From NCBI RefSeq assembly GCF_964199755.1, contig NC_133903.1:55372739-55436738 (forward strand): DNA of 64,000 nt. The letters are read 5' to 3'. Position 1 is the first letter of the stretch. Every line of letters begins with the position of its first letter. This DNA comes from Larus michahellis (taxonomy: Eukaryota > Chordata > Aves > Charadriiformes > Laridae). Of the stretch, positions 47,501 through 62,500 are shown piece after piece. A program made the position numbers and the translations under genes. Below the pieces are notes generated by a model, which had not been told where the DNA came from, made no database searches, and saw nothing but the letters and a program-made list of their open reading frames with translations.

Positions 47501-50500
47501 TGAGCATCTCCACCAGATGGTGGTAGTGTGGAACCCTCTGTTGCTGGTCCCTCTGTGGTCCCCTGCGAAACCTCCGGCTGCAGGTGATGGTGGCTGGTGC
47601 CGAAACATCCCCCGTCACGCAGGCTCACACCCGCCTCATTCACCCATTTCTGGCCCCAAAACCCAGTCTTTCAAGCTGGGCTGGTTTAAGCGTCTTTGCT
47701 TTTGAGACTAGGCATAAAGACTGCTTGTGGCACTGCAGCAAGAGGAGTCGAGGCGAGTGGTCCTTTGTGGGGGTACGGGACATATTTCCCTTCTGGATAC
47801 CCTGTGGTTTCTTTCTCAGTCCATGTGCAGAAGATGAGTTTCTGAGTTTGGCTAATGCATATGCTTTGATGGGTTTGTTCTACTAAGGGAAGACAGATGA
47901 CAGCAGGTTTCTCTTGACAGGATCAATGAGTATCAGTCTCTCTGCAAGCTCCCAACACCCAAAAGCTGTCTTAAAGCATTTTATGTTGCTCTGGCATTAC
48001 ACCTGTGCCTTTGGTGAGCAGGTCATGGTGGGACAGCAGGCAGAGCCCTGCGCAGCCCTTCCTGCACAGGAGTGCATCCTTCTGAACTTCTCTGGTGATC
48101 ACAGCGTTCTCCGAAGCTGTGCACCCGCTGCCGTGGGACGTGTCTCTAGGGACCGCGCTGTCTCGGCAGTCTCTGCTGTGGGAGAAGTTCTCCTGCACGA
48201 CACATCCTTTTCCTGGTATTTTGTGAAATTAACTAGAGAGCAAGAAGAAAGCTTAAGTGATTTAATTAAGACTTCTACACTCTCCAGCTTCTATCCCGTA
48301 CAGCATAAGGCCGGTGCTGTCAGCAGAAGCTCCTTCAGTTGTAATCTGTCCAGAGAAATCCCAACCTTTGGCTGATGATGAGAAAGGACTGTGATAGAAA
48401 GGCTACTGTACAAGATATTTTAGTTTGGTAAGGAGATGCAGTGGGTTGTCGCTGTGTTTGGTGACCGCTGGAGGTTTGTTCTGAACACAGAATAGTCTCT
48501 TCTCAGAGCAGGCGTTAACGCGGGGCAAGCACCTTCAGCCAGAACAAATACAGACTTCACCTTGTCAACCGAATGGATGAAGTTGTCTCTTCCACGCTGC
48601 TCTGTTGACTCGAAGCGCTTCACTGAGGAGATCATCGTTGCCGTCACCTAACAGAGCTATTCAAGAAGAGCCATGCCATGCATCTCGGGCATGCTTTGCA
48701 GCACCCGCACAGCAGTAAAACCACTACATTAAAAGTTCCTTTATTAGGAGATGAAAAGGCTGCCGTGAGCAAGCGATCCCTCTGAAACCTGTGCTACAAA
48801 CACAGGTCAGAAGCATGTCTCTGAAGCGCACTAAGCCTTTTGGGGAATATCCAATAACTGGGTTAAGAAAGATGCCATGTAAGGAACAAGATGCATCTCA
48901 TATACATAGAGGCTAATTCTCCGTAATGAGACTTATAGACAGTAACTCCAACCCACGGTCAACATCGCCTGAGCTGCTGTGTGACAACATGCCAAAAACT
49001 GGGATCCAAGCCGCCTGGCAGGCTCCTGCGTTGCTCACTTGCAGCTAACTATTTCTACACAGACAAGCTTACGAGCTCCTGCTGTACCAGAGGATGCTTC
49101 TTGGGCTTGTGTGACGTCCGTGAGTGTGAATTTTGGCTTTGGCCGCAGCAAATGTGCGCACAGGATGCAGTTCCTGGTGGGATGGAGGGAGTGTCGTGTG
49201 CCCCAGGCATTTAATTTTAATACAAAATGTGCCTTTTGCTGTTGCGCTAAGGGAGAGAACTGTTTCCCTCTCCTGGGTTTACCACCCAACTCTGGTGTGA
49301 AGATCTGTCTGAGCGGGGAAATGCCATTACACCGCTAACTCAATATCCTGCCCAAGCTAGAGGTGATCACCTTATCTGCATGCTGAAACCTAAACCTCCT
49401 TCCTGCCGGGCTCAGAGAGGGAGCAACGATGGGCTCATCCCTTCAGACTTGGTGAGTGTCCTTGGTCCTTCTTCTGCCACAGGAATAGGTCGCAGTCCTC
49501 TGCTGATGTGCTTGAGAGAAAACTCAACTGCTCTTTTCTCGGGGCTTAAATGTTCAGGAAAAGCAAACCTATGAAGACAACCGCCTCTGAGCATTGTTCA
49601 AGGACGTGCGACGGTCACAGTAGGTGACGCTGGGCCAGGTGGTGATTTCCACAGGAGACGTGTGGGACGTGGGGCTCAGCCCTCCCTGTCCTGGTGCCCC
49701 GATCCAGCGGCTGTTGCACGTGGCCCAGGGAACTGCAGCCGTCCTTTGCGAACATCTGCGGTAGCTCTGAAGGTCCCTATTTACAAGAGGGACTTAGCAC
49801 AGAAACGTTTTGTTCAGCAAAAAATGCAGGAGCAGGCTACCTCTTTTTTTTTTTTTTTTTAATCAAATTGTTTTGGCTGTTCTTGTGGGTTTCTGTAGAT
49901 ATTGTCAGGTTTGCGTGTTAATGCATTAACCCTTTCTGCTCCTCTGTGTATCTTTATGCTTTGCAGGAGACGCTGCCTAGCAGAGGAGCCTTTGAATGTG
50001 TTTATTTTGCTCTTCTATGAGCAGTCTGTGCAGACTGTGTCGTTCCTAGTAACTGCGAAAGCCCGTCTCTGTCAGCACCGAGGATGCTGCTCTGATCCAG
50101 TGACTAAAAGATACCCGAGCAAATTACTGCACCCGGTATAGCACCAAGTGCTGCTGCGTTGTAAGCTTCCTCAATAGCTTCACAATAGCTAAGTAACACT
50201 TGCCTCGTGTTAAATACTAGTTTTGTGCTCTTGGTTAAGTAGCACCAGCTTGCATGTCTTCATTAGCCATCCTTTCTGTCTCTCCGGTTCAGCATATGTT
50301 GTAAACTTGGAATTAATTGCTGCTGCTTCTTTCAGAAATGTAGCGAAATTCTCTTTGTTCCTCCTTCCCCTCCTGCCTCGGGTTGATTTCTAAAGATTCT
50401 AGGCTTTCCATACTCTTGAAGTCTTTCTGTTGCTCTCCTACAGCATTTCCAACAACAAAGTTTGTCCAGTACCATTGGTCCTCTGATCCCTTTGCCCCCT

Positions 50501-53500
50501 CTTCCTTGTTCCAAGTGACCACCTTTCTGCCTTCCTTTCTTTTAAAAGTTGACCTGCAGAACTGAAAGTACCTTTTGAACATTTACCTCCTCCTTCCACC
50601 CCAGCTCTGCTAGCACGGAGTAATATGAAAGTAAAGTTTTTGAAGAGAGATCAAACACTGATTCCATACGTGGAAGGCAACAAGCTACTTTGATTTTATT
50701 TTTTTTCCCGCCTCTCTTGTTTGTGTCTTGTTTTTTTTTTTTAATCATACTTGAAGTAGATACTTGCAAGTGGTTTGGCAAAAGAAATATTCCTGTGCCT
50801 TAAGAAGGCATCTTCTGTCTGAAGCTGGCAGAGGCCAGGGGAGAAGAGACGGCCTCTGATTTTACTGGTCAAGCACATGGATCATGTGCATGTGGATCAT
50901 GACCACATCAGAGTGCATTAAGCACCCTCTGTGCGTAGGGGAATTAATAGCATCGTTTTACCAATGGAGTCTCCAGCTTAAAGATACATACTGTATCTGT
51001 TGATAGCTCACTCCAGGTCTGAAAGAGTGGATGCCATTTACACAGGTTTGGAAATCTACACGGTAAATCAGTAGGAACTTTTCTAGATACAGGTTTTTTT
51101 CATGTTTCTTAATAGTCTGAATGCATGTAGAATACTTCTTTCGGTAATGATGATTATGTGAGCAATATTTCCGCAGTGTGCATCTAACACTACTCGCAGA
51201 CGTGCTACAGAACCAGAGAAGTGACAGCTGTAAGGTCTATTTGTAAAATACATAACGAGCACTGCCGATGCCACTGGCCTGCCTTAACCATGATAAATCT
51301 TTCCCATTTCTGGGTGCCGGAGTAATTAATAATGACCAGCACGTTCATTTTACAAATCAGCTGTCCCATGGCTCTACAACAGGACAAATGTTCTCAGACT
51401 TTCCGGGTGCTCTGGGAAAGGCAACTCTTAGCAGATGCCATCTCGATTATGAGACTAGCTGAGAACGTGGCATGCATTTACATAGGTTGCTTGTTGCTTA
51501 ATTTGCTATGCTAGAGGCTCTAGGCTTTCTGAATAATCTGACATAAGGAGGTAACAAATGTATGATTACAGAAATGTAGTTAAAACTTGCTAAGAACAAA
51601 ATAATTGAGGCCTAGTAAACAGAAAGCAACTTAAGTAGTCAAGAGCTTCATTTATAGCTAATAAGCAGATAAAATATCATTTTACTAAGTTTGTGTCGAA
51701 CAAGTCAATTCTGCAATAACACAAAACCACCTTTACTCAAGTCTATATCCAATTTATTATACTGAACTTTTCTGAGAATGACCGATGCTATTAACACAGC
51801 ATTGCTATAATGAGGAAAGCTGCAGCAAATGAGTTCTTGGTTGAGACATTGGAATAGTTATTCTATTATAATTGCCAAATGCAAACACTTGAGGTATAAG
51901 GCCATATCACAGTCCATCAAAATAACACTTTAAATGGCTTTTGCTCTGTGTTAGTCTCCTACTGACTCTGCAGCTTTGTGCGATTTCAAGCTGTGAAGGA
52001 AAAAATCTTACCGAGGGGGTCAGCCCCGCTCCGCTTTAGCCTCAGCGATTTGCTGAGTCCAGCACTAACGCTGCAAACATCCAAATATCCAAAACGGTTT
52101 TCATTCTCAGCTGGAAAGTTTAATTCCTGAACTTCCTGCTCTTCTTGCCAAAACCCAAACTGTTATCTTCTTCCACTGGGGCAAATCTAACTGGACTCTT
52201 AAATGACTTAAAATCACTCTGACTTCTCCTATATTCACTGAAATGGATAGTCCCAAGATGACCTTCAGTCATCTAGTTGCAGTCAAACTGGCAGCTGTGA
52301 CCGTTAAGCTGAAGAGCTCTTGTATGTACTAGTGCCTTTTTCTTACCCCTGTGGAGGTAGTTGTTGGTTTGGTCTTGGTTATGATCAGCAAATTAGCTGC
52401 CTGGTGAAGAGCCGGTCTTGTTTTGGGTTGGGTTGAGGTGAGGGGGCTTGGGTGGTGGTTGTCCATACTGTACTGATACTAAACAGTCAACCTACATACA
52501 ATGCTGAGAGTCAGTGATGGCTTCTGAGCCCAGCCGGCAAGAATGTGCACCCTCACCTCTGGAAAATCATGACTTTAAAACTACTTTTGCCCTGTACTTG
52601 CCACGCAGCAGCTCACGTGAATGCGTTTGGTCTGAATGGAGCAGTGGGTGTGTTTGCTCTGTGGATTTGTTCCAAATAAGTGATGTTGGCTTTGGTTTTG
52701 TTGTACTTGAAGGTGCCTCATCACCAGACATGGAGTCCAGCTATGGGGGAGGCTTGCTAGATATGGTGAAAGGAGGAGCAGGGAGACTCTTCAGCAATTT
52801 GAAGGATAACCTGAAGGATACCCTGAAAGATACGTCTTCAAAGGTCATGCAATCTGTTGCCAGGTACAGTACAGCTGAGGCTGCCTAACGCAGGTAAAAT
52901 CACCAGCGGTAAAGTGCCGGTCTGAGTTGCTGTCTCTACTAGCACAGCACAACTTCCAGCTAACCTAGTGAAGGAAGGAGGTGAAAATCACAAGTGACTT
53001 CTTTGATTCTGTCCCATAATTAATTGGTATTTGGCCTCAAGGAAGCAGGAAAAACAAAGTGGAAAAAAAAACAACCCTAAGCTTCATAGTAGAGTGACCA
53101 TCAACATCCTGAGGTCTGGAAAAGGTTCCCCTCCCAGTGAAAGTGGAGCACTTGGTTTCCGATTGCTTCATTGACCTCTGTGCGGTCCTTCTACTCAGCC
53201 ACCGCTAAACCATTTTGTCACTGAAAATTGGCTCATGTTTTATCCCTTCCCTTTGCTGTGCAAGGAGACTCTTGTTGCTGATTTAACTGTTCCCTTTGCT
53301 GAAGCCACTCTTTGAGTTGAAGAAAGAGCTGAGGTGACTTTGCTTTGGTTACCTCTGCTGGTGTTGTCCCCGGCGCTTGGCACTCTACCTGCCTCTGGGT
53401 GATATGGGGCTACGATAAATTAAAGAAACTTAATGCAGGCAAGACCTCAGAGGCTTTGAGTGATCGGCAAAGTGCCAAACTAGTAGAGATTTCTCCTGAA

Positions 53501-56500
53501 AACTGGCACTGAAAATTAATGACAAAAGGGAAAAGGGACCTTTTTTGCAAGCTTCTGCATCCAGTTAATTGCATGTGTAGAAGGGAAGGCTGGGTCACTG
53601 TCTGCAGGAAGCTATTTGTACCCTCTTCTTAGGGCATAATGATAAAAGTACAAAGAATCCATTTTAAGATCATTCTTTCCTCGTGTCAAAAGCAGACCTT
53701 TGTGGGGAAAACACTCTTCTGGCTCCTCTAATGGGCTGTCTTCTGTAAAACATGTGCATAATGTCTGTCTCCTCCTTTGTCTTCTTTTAGTTACACCAAG
53801 GGGGAGCTAGATATTTCATACATTACCTCAAGAATCATAGGTAAGTGCTGCTTATGGGATAAATAAAACCTGTCGTATCCCAGGGTTCAGAAGTCCATAA
53901 GCATGTGTTGGTGCACGCTCAGCCTGGCTTCTCCTTGTGTTCCTAGTGATGTCTTTTCCGGCTGAGGGCGTTGAGCTGGGATTCAGGAACCACATTGAAG
54001 ATGTACGGACGTTTTTGGATTCCAGACATCCTGACCACTACACCGTCTTCAACTTGTCACCCAAGTATTATCGCAGTGCCAAGTTTCACAACCGGGTGAG
54101 TGTCTTCGAGAGGTTTAACAAGAGCAGGGGGGGAGCTTCTTGGGGGGAAAAAGGGGCACCAGGTTGTTTCTGTCTATTCTGAGTGGCAGAATGTAAGAAG
54201 ATGAAAACGGAATTATAGGTGTTTCTAAGCCGCTGTGGCCGTTTCTGGGTTTTAGCTGATGCTTGGGACCGTGGGGATTAAAGAGCTGGAAAGTTCAGGG
54301 CATAATGCTTGTGCTGGGCGCTGGGGAGAGTACACGGCATTGCACTAAGTTGAGCCTGTGCTGCTCTTGGCTCCTACATAGCTGTTGGAAGCTGCTGCAG
54401 AGAAATTGTGACTAAAATGGAAGCACTTTGCAAGAAATTACCAACAAAGAAGGCAGATTATTTTCATGGTGAACAGTCCTTCAGTTGTGCTTTATTCAAG
54501 CAGGAGCCCTTAGCAGGCAAAGCACAGGACTGGAAACGGGATCTAAGGGGCACTTTGGCTCTTGCGCTAGCGTATGACTTTAAAAACCCACCTCCACTCG
54601 CTGCCCCAGTTTCTGTCACTAAAACCAGAACAGCATACGGGAGCACTGCAAGGCTCTGGTTCATTAATGGCTTTTAGAGGAAATCTCTATGAAATACTGC
54701 TGCTGAAATGCAAGATTAGATCTAAACTTTCAGAAAACTTCCTGTTCTTTCCCTCTCCCACAAGAGTGGTGATTTTTTTATTTATTTTTAAACTTCTAAT
54801 TTTTCGTTGCCTTCAACAAAAAAGACAACAGCAGTTGTCAGGCTTAACCCTTGGTCAGGGTAAGCAAATCTCATGCTGCATAAGCCTCATCTCATTTTAA
54901 TTTGAGGTATAGCTGAATCTGTCTTCAGCGATTGCTTTGATCACCAGAAATCCCTCACTCACGCTTGTCGCAAATTTCTCAGTGGCAATCAGTAACCAGC
55001 CAGGACTTCAAATACGAGTAAACGAATGGGAAAGACTAATTAAAGATATCAGGGGCTCTGAATCTTCGGTCTTGCTTGGTTCTGGTGCATCACTATTGCT
55101 GTTGGTGGAAGGGGAAAGACAGATCTACTTTTGAAAGCCCGGCATTAAACATCTGTTGGTGTATTGCTTGACCTGGCCATAACTCCTCCATTCCCTGTGT
55201 TTTATCTCCTACCCTCCCCAGCACCTTAACAAATGACTTTGTGTGTCGCTCTTGAAGCACGACTAGGTGCTTCGTAAGCTATTTCCTTGACATACACAGG
55301 AAGAAAATGATGTATCTCTCAATAAAACATTGTACTTTCAGGTTATGGGCTAGGAAATACTGAGTCCAGGTATTTTTCAAGAAAATGAAATGCGCAGAAC
55401 AGAATACATGAAATCAGATGAAGCATGAAACAATTACAAATACGAGGTTGAACTTCACATATATTGGGAAAAATACTAATGGGTTGTCGAGGAGGTGAAA
55501 TCACGCTAAGAGTATTTTCTGCTTTGGATGAGGATGCCAGCTGAAGTTCTGAGATACACACTTGCTCTTTGAAGTGAAAGGCTGTTTAATTCCTATCTTC
55601 TTTAAAACTTTTTGTTCCTAAGATCAAAGTAGGTCACTTTGCTGCGTAGTGGTACAGGAGGGAGATGACAGTTAATGTCCTGCTGGGCTATTTTCCTGCC
55701 CTGACGTGGCTCTGTGGGTCACGAAGCCCCGAATGCCCAGTCTGCTGAGGAGAAGAGGGGACTATGAACACTAAAACCTGCTGCTGAAATGTGGTTGTCC
55801 TCTCTTCTCCTCCCCGCCTCGCCTCCCCGGCAGGAGAGGAGAGCTCATGGCCGCTCGAGGAAGCGTGAGCAGTTTGAAAACATATAACTCAAATATAACA
55901 CTAAACAAACCCAAACTTCAAAAGTCCCTGATGGGTCACATTCCTGGCTGTTGCTGCCCTACTGCTAAAGTAAAACAAGCGTTGGCTCCTTATTTCCAAA
56001 GCTCTAGAAGAATTCCTGTTACTTTTCTGTAAGGTTGTCTTTCGTGAGTGGTGGCAAGGTTATGTTTGAAACAAATGCCATGCCACATAGTGCGTATTTA
56101 ATTTCCTAATTGCGAACCAGCAGGCAGATGGGTAATTATAGGCAAAGTAAACATATAATTATGGACTGTTGGGAAATGTACATTATTTACTTGGGAAGTG
56201 ATAATGGCTTTTCCAGATGCTTGACAGTGTGTTGTCGTGAGGCCTGTTCAGAAGACAGTCAGTGGAAGGGTCGCTGGTTGTATTAATTCTAACAGCCGCT
56301 TGGAATCTGAATTGCGTTTTAGTGATCTAATTGCAAGTGGATCTTGTGCCTCCAGAAGCCTGCTGCAAATGCAGCTGGGGTTGAAAGGAGAAGACTCTTT
56401 CTTGATATAAAATAACTGGTGTGATAATATAAAATAATATACATAAATTATGGCATCAGTACTCTGGCTCTGTTACAGAATTGAATACAAGTTTATGATC

Positions 56501-59500
56501 CTTCTGTAATTCAGGTTTTACAATGGTCCCCTAACTGCAGCCGTGCATTCCCTGCCACGTCCACCGAACAGAAAGCTAAGGCTATGCTGGGGGTTACCAT
56601 GTAGCGAACTTTTGGGTGTTTTGTGCCCCCTCAGCCCTTCCTAAAAATGCACAAAAAATGGTAGAGGCAAGGGGAAATCAAGTGTATTCAACAGAAGGAA
56701 TGAGATAAAATATAGCTCTCAAGACAGGAGAAGGGGGATGAATATAATGCTGTAGTGAATGAACGGTCGTTTGCTGCCTTCCAAAGCTTGAGGGTGGTTT
56801 GACTCGTTGGGTAGCTTCTACAGTGCAAAACCTGCACTTGCTCACCAAATACACGGCTGAATTTCAGGATATTATGGAGACCGAAAACTTTCATGAGTCT
56901 AAAAAGTGATTGGACAAATATCAAATTAGGTATTGGATTAGACAAAACCCTCCCAAATGTTAAGCAGAGGTCCGCCAGCTCAGGAAGGCTGGCAGCGGGT
57001 CGGATGCGCTGGGTCAGGCACTGCTGCCTGCTTGCTCTGTCCCTGTATCCTCTGGGTGTCCTTGGAGCCGTGCTTTGAGACAAAACGCAGCTTGGTAGCT
57101 CTCTGGTTTGGGTCAGCATTCCTGTTTCTGCTATACGATGTTGTGCAGGTATATGTCAGACAACCTTAAATACAAGTTTTATGAAACCTGGAGCACTTCC
57201 TTCCTCTCGGAGATGAAACGGTCGGGTATGGAAATCATATGGCTATGTAAGAACATCTGGGCAAACCAGCTCCTTCCTGCCCCCAGTTCTCACTAGCCAG
57301 GATCCAAATCTCAGCCGAGAGAGAGAGAGAACCAGTTCTTTGTCTGAGGACAAGCCTCGTAATGTTTCTCCTTTAAATTTCTTCTAGCCAGAAATGCCCT
57401 TAAAAAAAAAGTACATTTCAGTTAAACCCAGATGAAATGGAGATGTCTGTAGAAGGCTATTTGATGTGCTGTTTGAGACTGCAAGGACTGTTCTGGAGAT
57501 AAGTGTTATGACTCAGAACTAGTACATCAATGAATAGTAACAAGACATACTTTAGGATTTGTGATTTTTTTTTTTTTTTTTTTTTTTTCCAGCTCTAAGA
57601 AGTCATTCATTTTTCTGGCTCATATCTTAACTATACTCAGATATGACTTTTTTTTTAACAGAAGTTTCCCTTTCATCAGCCTAATATCTGTCAAATAGGG
57701 CTTGAAAATCTATGACATAAAATAGCTGAGAACAACAGATGTTTAATATCCTTTCAAAATCAGAGCCGTAGCTTTTAGGGACAAGTTGTACAAAGGCTTT
57801 AGAGCAGAAACCAATGCGCTGCGGCGAGACGGGCGTGTTAGGAAAGGCCACACATGATAATCTGATTTGGAATGTAAATTTTATAAAATAGTATAGTCAG
57901 TGACAATACATCAGTATTACGTTATTTAATTGAGAATGCCTTTTTGTTTGCCACCTCATAATTCATGAAAGTCACAGAGCAGAATTATGCACGAGAAGAG
58001 ATGGAGTAGGTTTCAAGTGCATAACTCTAGGTTGTAAAAGAGAAGTATGTTTCTTGGCAGAATGCATTTGTAAAAGCATGCCTTGCTTAATGCTCTTGGG
58101 AAGCTGCCTTTTGCTCACTGTGTGATTTCTGTAGGTATCTGAATGTAGCTGGCCCGTACGGCAAGCGCCCAGTCTGCACAACCTCTACGCCGTCTGTAAG
58201 AACATGCACAACTGGCTACAGCAGAACCCCAAAAACGTCTGTGTCATCCACTGCATGGTAAGTACACCAGAAAGTAGCCACACTTTTAGACCTATGAGTC
58301 ATATTGCACGTCATGTGGCTGGAGTCTGTGTACAAGGATGGTGACAATTTCTAAAAGGAAAAAGATGTGAAATAAAATGGACCCCCATAGAAAGGGACAT
58401 CATCTGCCGCGTGCAGCTACATAGCTAAGCTGGAAGACCTGACACTGAGAAGCAGGAATGAAAAGCAAGAGAGGTCACCGTTGTTCTAGTAGTGAACTAC
58501 TAGAGGTGATGAGTAGCAAACAGGTTTAGACTTCACCCGAGAACTGACCGTAAGGGTTGTCAGCCTGCTATGGCTTTGCGTTTATTGTAAGTAGTTACAG
58601 GGCAAAACGCAGCCTCCAGACTGAAGGCTACTGATGGATGTTGGGGAGAAAATACATAGTTGGGAATTCTGTCGAAATATGGAACTGAGATTGGTAAAGT
58701 CTCTTGCGGTCATTAATTGTCAGGGCTGGCTGAAGAAGTCCAGTTGCCTTCCGCTCCTCTTTGCGCACCACAGCTGACAAGGTGCTAAACCCCCGTAAGG
58801 GTTAGTACCAGGCAACGTGTAGATAGGATGCATGAGAGTGGTGTGATTCTGTGTGACTGACTTGTGATTTACCCCATACAACCTTTAATATTGACGGCAA
58901 TGCCCCAAAGGGAGAGTTCTGGTTTCCTCCTGGAGCCTAAATTAAATCCAGGAGGCTGTCAGCCCTGATCAGTATAAACTGGAAGGAATGGGGGAAATGA
59001 CTGATCCCAAGCTGCATAGACCTTACATACGAGTCTGGCATTTCTGCCTTGCGTAGCACAGCCAGGGGCTACGGGACATAAATTCTGTTCAAACAGAGAT
59101 GAAGACGCACTTGCTGCCTCCAGTCCTGGAAATCTATCTCAAGAATCAAATTCCTTTGCTGTCCTTTGAGCAATGAGTATCAGAATAATGCTGTAAAGGG
59201 CAGGGAGTCCTTTTTAACGCTTTCTAAGGAGTCTGCAGAAGCCCACTTCTGAACCTGAGAGATCTTTTCACAGCAACTGGCAGGGGCTAAACCTTAAAAA
59301 AAGCAAATAGCCTGTTATCCTTGAGCATGTGCTCAGGCTCAGCGGGTTATTGGGGTCTGGCTCAGCTCTAGTATGGCAAATCCTACAGCATGGCTGGAGT
59401 GCCTAAAAGCTGCCTGAAATAAATAATTACAAGGAGCCTGTGTAACTTGTGTTTCAGACTGGGGGTGACAGCCTGCCTGATGGGGCGGTAGGGTTCCCAC

Positions 59501-62500
59501 CCCTTCCTTGTAAATGAGCCTTGACTTCTGGCCTCTTCTGTGTCCCTCTGGCAAGCGGGAGATGAGTTGGGTGGCATGGCACTCTGGTAGCACTGAGCAG
59601 GGTCTCATCGTTATGCCATGAACATGCATCCAAAATTAAGCAGGCATCAGACCTAGATTTTGGTGGAAGCTGGTGGAAGGGCTTTTTCTCGCCAGAGTTG
59701 AGGTATGGTCCATATAGCTCATCACCTTGTGTGTTCCTGAGTATAGCAAGGACCTGGGGCACTGGGGATAATTTGACTCTCTCCTGCTCTTTCTGTATTT
59801 TTGGTCTTTTTCTATCAGTCTGACTTGGCAAACACACTTCCCTTCATCATCAACCTAAATAAAAGGTAGACCTGTTCAGGAGCAACCTGTAGGTTGAGGG
59901 CTGTGCAGCTGTTTGGGTGAGGGAACTTTGGGCTGGGTTTTTTGTTTGCGAAATCTTCAAGGTTAAAATTGTATGAGGTGACTGCCTGCAGCTGTGGGAT
60001 GGGTGTACTCTGACCCCTGTTCCAGGCCTATGTTTGAAATAATTGTAACATTACAGCTCGGGAGCAGCCATGAAATGCCATTTGTAGAAAAAAAAAAAAA
60101 AAAAAAAAAAAAATGTACTTCTGGGCTTTCAAAACAGCTCTAAACCATCCTCAGCTTTGGCTGCTTACTGGATATTATCTTAGCTTTAATCCAGGCCCGT
60201 GATGCTCACTGCAGTCCTAGGTATTAAACACGTGACACCGCACTGGAAATTCCTCATTCTCATGCGGTCTCATTCCTCATCTTTCTGGAGAAATTATTTT
60301 ATGTGATTTAAGGAAGAGTGGGGAGTGTTCTGCTGAAATATAAAGGATGTCTCTGATACTTATACATTGTTCTCCCTCCACCTCTTTCCTTAACAGGATG
60401 GCCGTGCAGCCTCAGCCGTTCTGGTCAGTGCGATGTTCTGTTTCTGTCACCTCTTCTCTAATCCAGGCCCTGCAGTGCAGTTGCTGAACACAAAGAGACC
60501 TGGAATTGTACTCTGGCCGTCTCACAGGAGGTAGAGTACGCTACCTAAATGCTACGCGAGCATGCTATATTCCTCACACTAGAAACCGCCCAAGCAGTAC
60601 TCGTGCATTAGCCATGGCACTTAGCTTTGACAGGCCGTAACTGATGTTTATGGCCACTTCCATTTTATCCACGTTGATATAACAGTCATGGCAGAACAAA
60701 ATAAAATATTACAATAGCTTTGCTCACCAGTTCAGGAAAGCTGACAAACCTGTAGTTGGCAGGGCCTGGGTGAATCCCTCTCCCTGCGTCAGCTTCATCC
60801 ATGCGGGAGTTTACATTGTTTACACGTCTTTTTTACAAGTTCTATTAAGCAGAGGAAAAACTGCCTCTTAGAGCAAACCAAAGACCTAGTGTTATGTATG
60901 TAATAATAATAATAATGATCCTACAGTACTTGAACTAACAAAGTAATTCATCTGCTACGTGCATGTAAAATAGAAAGCAAAATTCTAGTGGTAAACCAGA
61001 AAAACCATTGCCCAGCACCTTCTCTCCTAAAAGGTGAGGAGAAATGATCTCCAGCTCGGAGCTAAAGGCCAACTTCTTCCCTCCTGAGCTCTCGTTCTTG
61101 TAATTAATCAGAAATAGAAGCATAGATTTTGTGCCAGCTGTGAGGATGCTGGAGTACATGGAAAATCCAGTCCTGGAGCTGTGAAAGAATTGCACTTTCA
61201 CTGGATTTCAAGGCAGACTCCAAGTTCAGAACGTAAATTTAGTCACCTGGGATGGAGATTTCAGTAACGGCTTTCTCTGTCTGCAGATACATAGGATACA
61301 TTTGTGATCTAATAGCAGACAAGCCCGTCATTCCTCACTGCAAACCACTTACTATCAAGTCAGTCACCCTCAGTCCAGTCCCCTGTTTCAACAAGCAACG
61401 CAATGGGTGCCGGCCCTTCTGCGACATTCTCAGCGGAGAAACCAGAATCCTTACAACTTCCCAGGAGTACGAAAGAATGAAGTGAGTTGCTGTGATCTCC
61501 TACCGTCCTTAGGAGGCTTTCGTTTTGCTATAATGTGGCTAATAGCTGTGCTGCGGTCATTGCCAGACTGCCTGATAAACGACGGAGGGCACTTATTAAC
61601 TGAAAGATGGTGCCTAGTCTTGAAAGTTGTCATGTGGTGGGATGCCTTCATAGCAATAGTTCAGTGCTGTGTTGGTTTCCCCTGTGAAATGTTGGTGTTT
61701 CCATTAAGCCTAAGGTTAAGCAGAGCGCTGAATGCACCTTCCGTTCGCTTGGCCTGAACGAGATGATAGCTTTTATGTTGATACTGTTGGTGGGTGGTAA
61801 TGACACTGTGGAAGGGAGCTTAACTGTGGATTTCCTTCTCTTCTTCTCAAAGAGAATACCGCGTGCAAGAAGGGAAAGTCCTAATTCCACTGGGAGCCAC
61901 TGTCCATGGAGACGTTGTTGTTTCTGTCTACCATATGAGATCAACCATTGGGGGACGCCTTCAAGCAAAAGTAGGAGTTTAATTTTTCTTGCATGGTAGA
62001 GGCAATGTAGCTAAGAGATGGCTAAACGTGGGGTCTAAGAATGCACGTGGAACCCATCTTGTGGTGTAGGAAGTGTCCTTATTCCACACTAGATATAACA
62101 CAAATTTGAGCAGTGCCGAGGGAAAACAAAGAGCTGCATTTGGAGAAGTTCATGGTGCCTCTGGTGTCTCTGTGGAGATGATGTCTACTGATGGGGTGTA
62201 GGATCCTTCTGGCTGATGTAGAAGACATCAGTAACCAGCTCAGGGGAAACCACCACCAAAGCCTCTACCTATGCACTCTAAGAAGATGGAAGAAGATTTT
62301 TCTTCTGCTCAGATTAGAATGACTTACCGAACCATCGCTCCTACATGCTGTCTGTCTCGCTTGCTCTAGAGCAGCCTTCACCTTTTTTGGTCATTAGGCC
62401 AAAAAGGCAATTTGGGTGTGTTAGTCAGTCATGGGGATAGGAAAGACTATTTGAGCTGCAGGCTGGTCAGACACCCTCTTCACGGCCAAAAAGCCTCTTA

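Noticed and set aside
47319-47705. Plus-strand 128-codon frame with CxxC-like spacing reminiscent of a zinc finger
   Set aside because: The Cys pairs are few, His is not suitably placed, and the frame lies inside a DNAJC6 intron with no splice or conservation support.
47914-48375. Plus-strand 153-codon frame in DNAJC6 intron 1
   Set aside because: No recognisable domain and no promoter or splice context; its length is compatible with chance in 14 kb of intron.
57148-57235. Possible extra DNAJC6 exon after GTTGTGCAG in intron 4
   Set aside because: The translated segment does not match auxilin, and exons 4 and 5 join in phase with the known protein without it.
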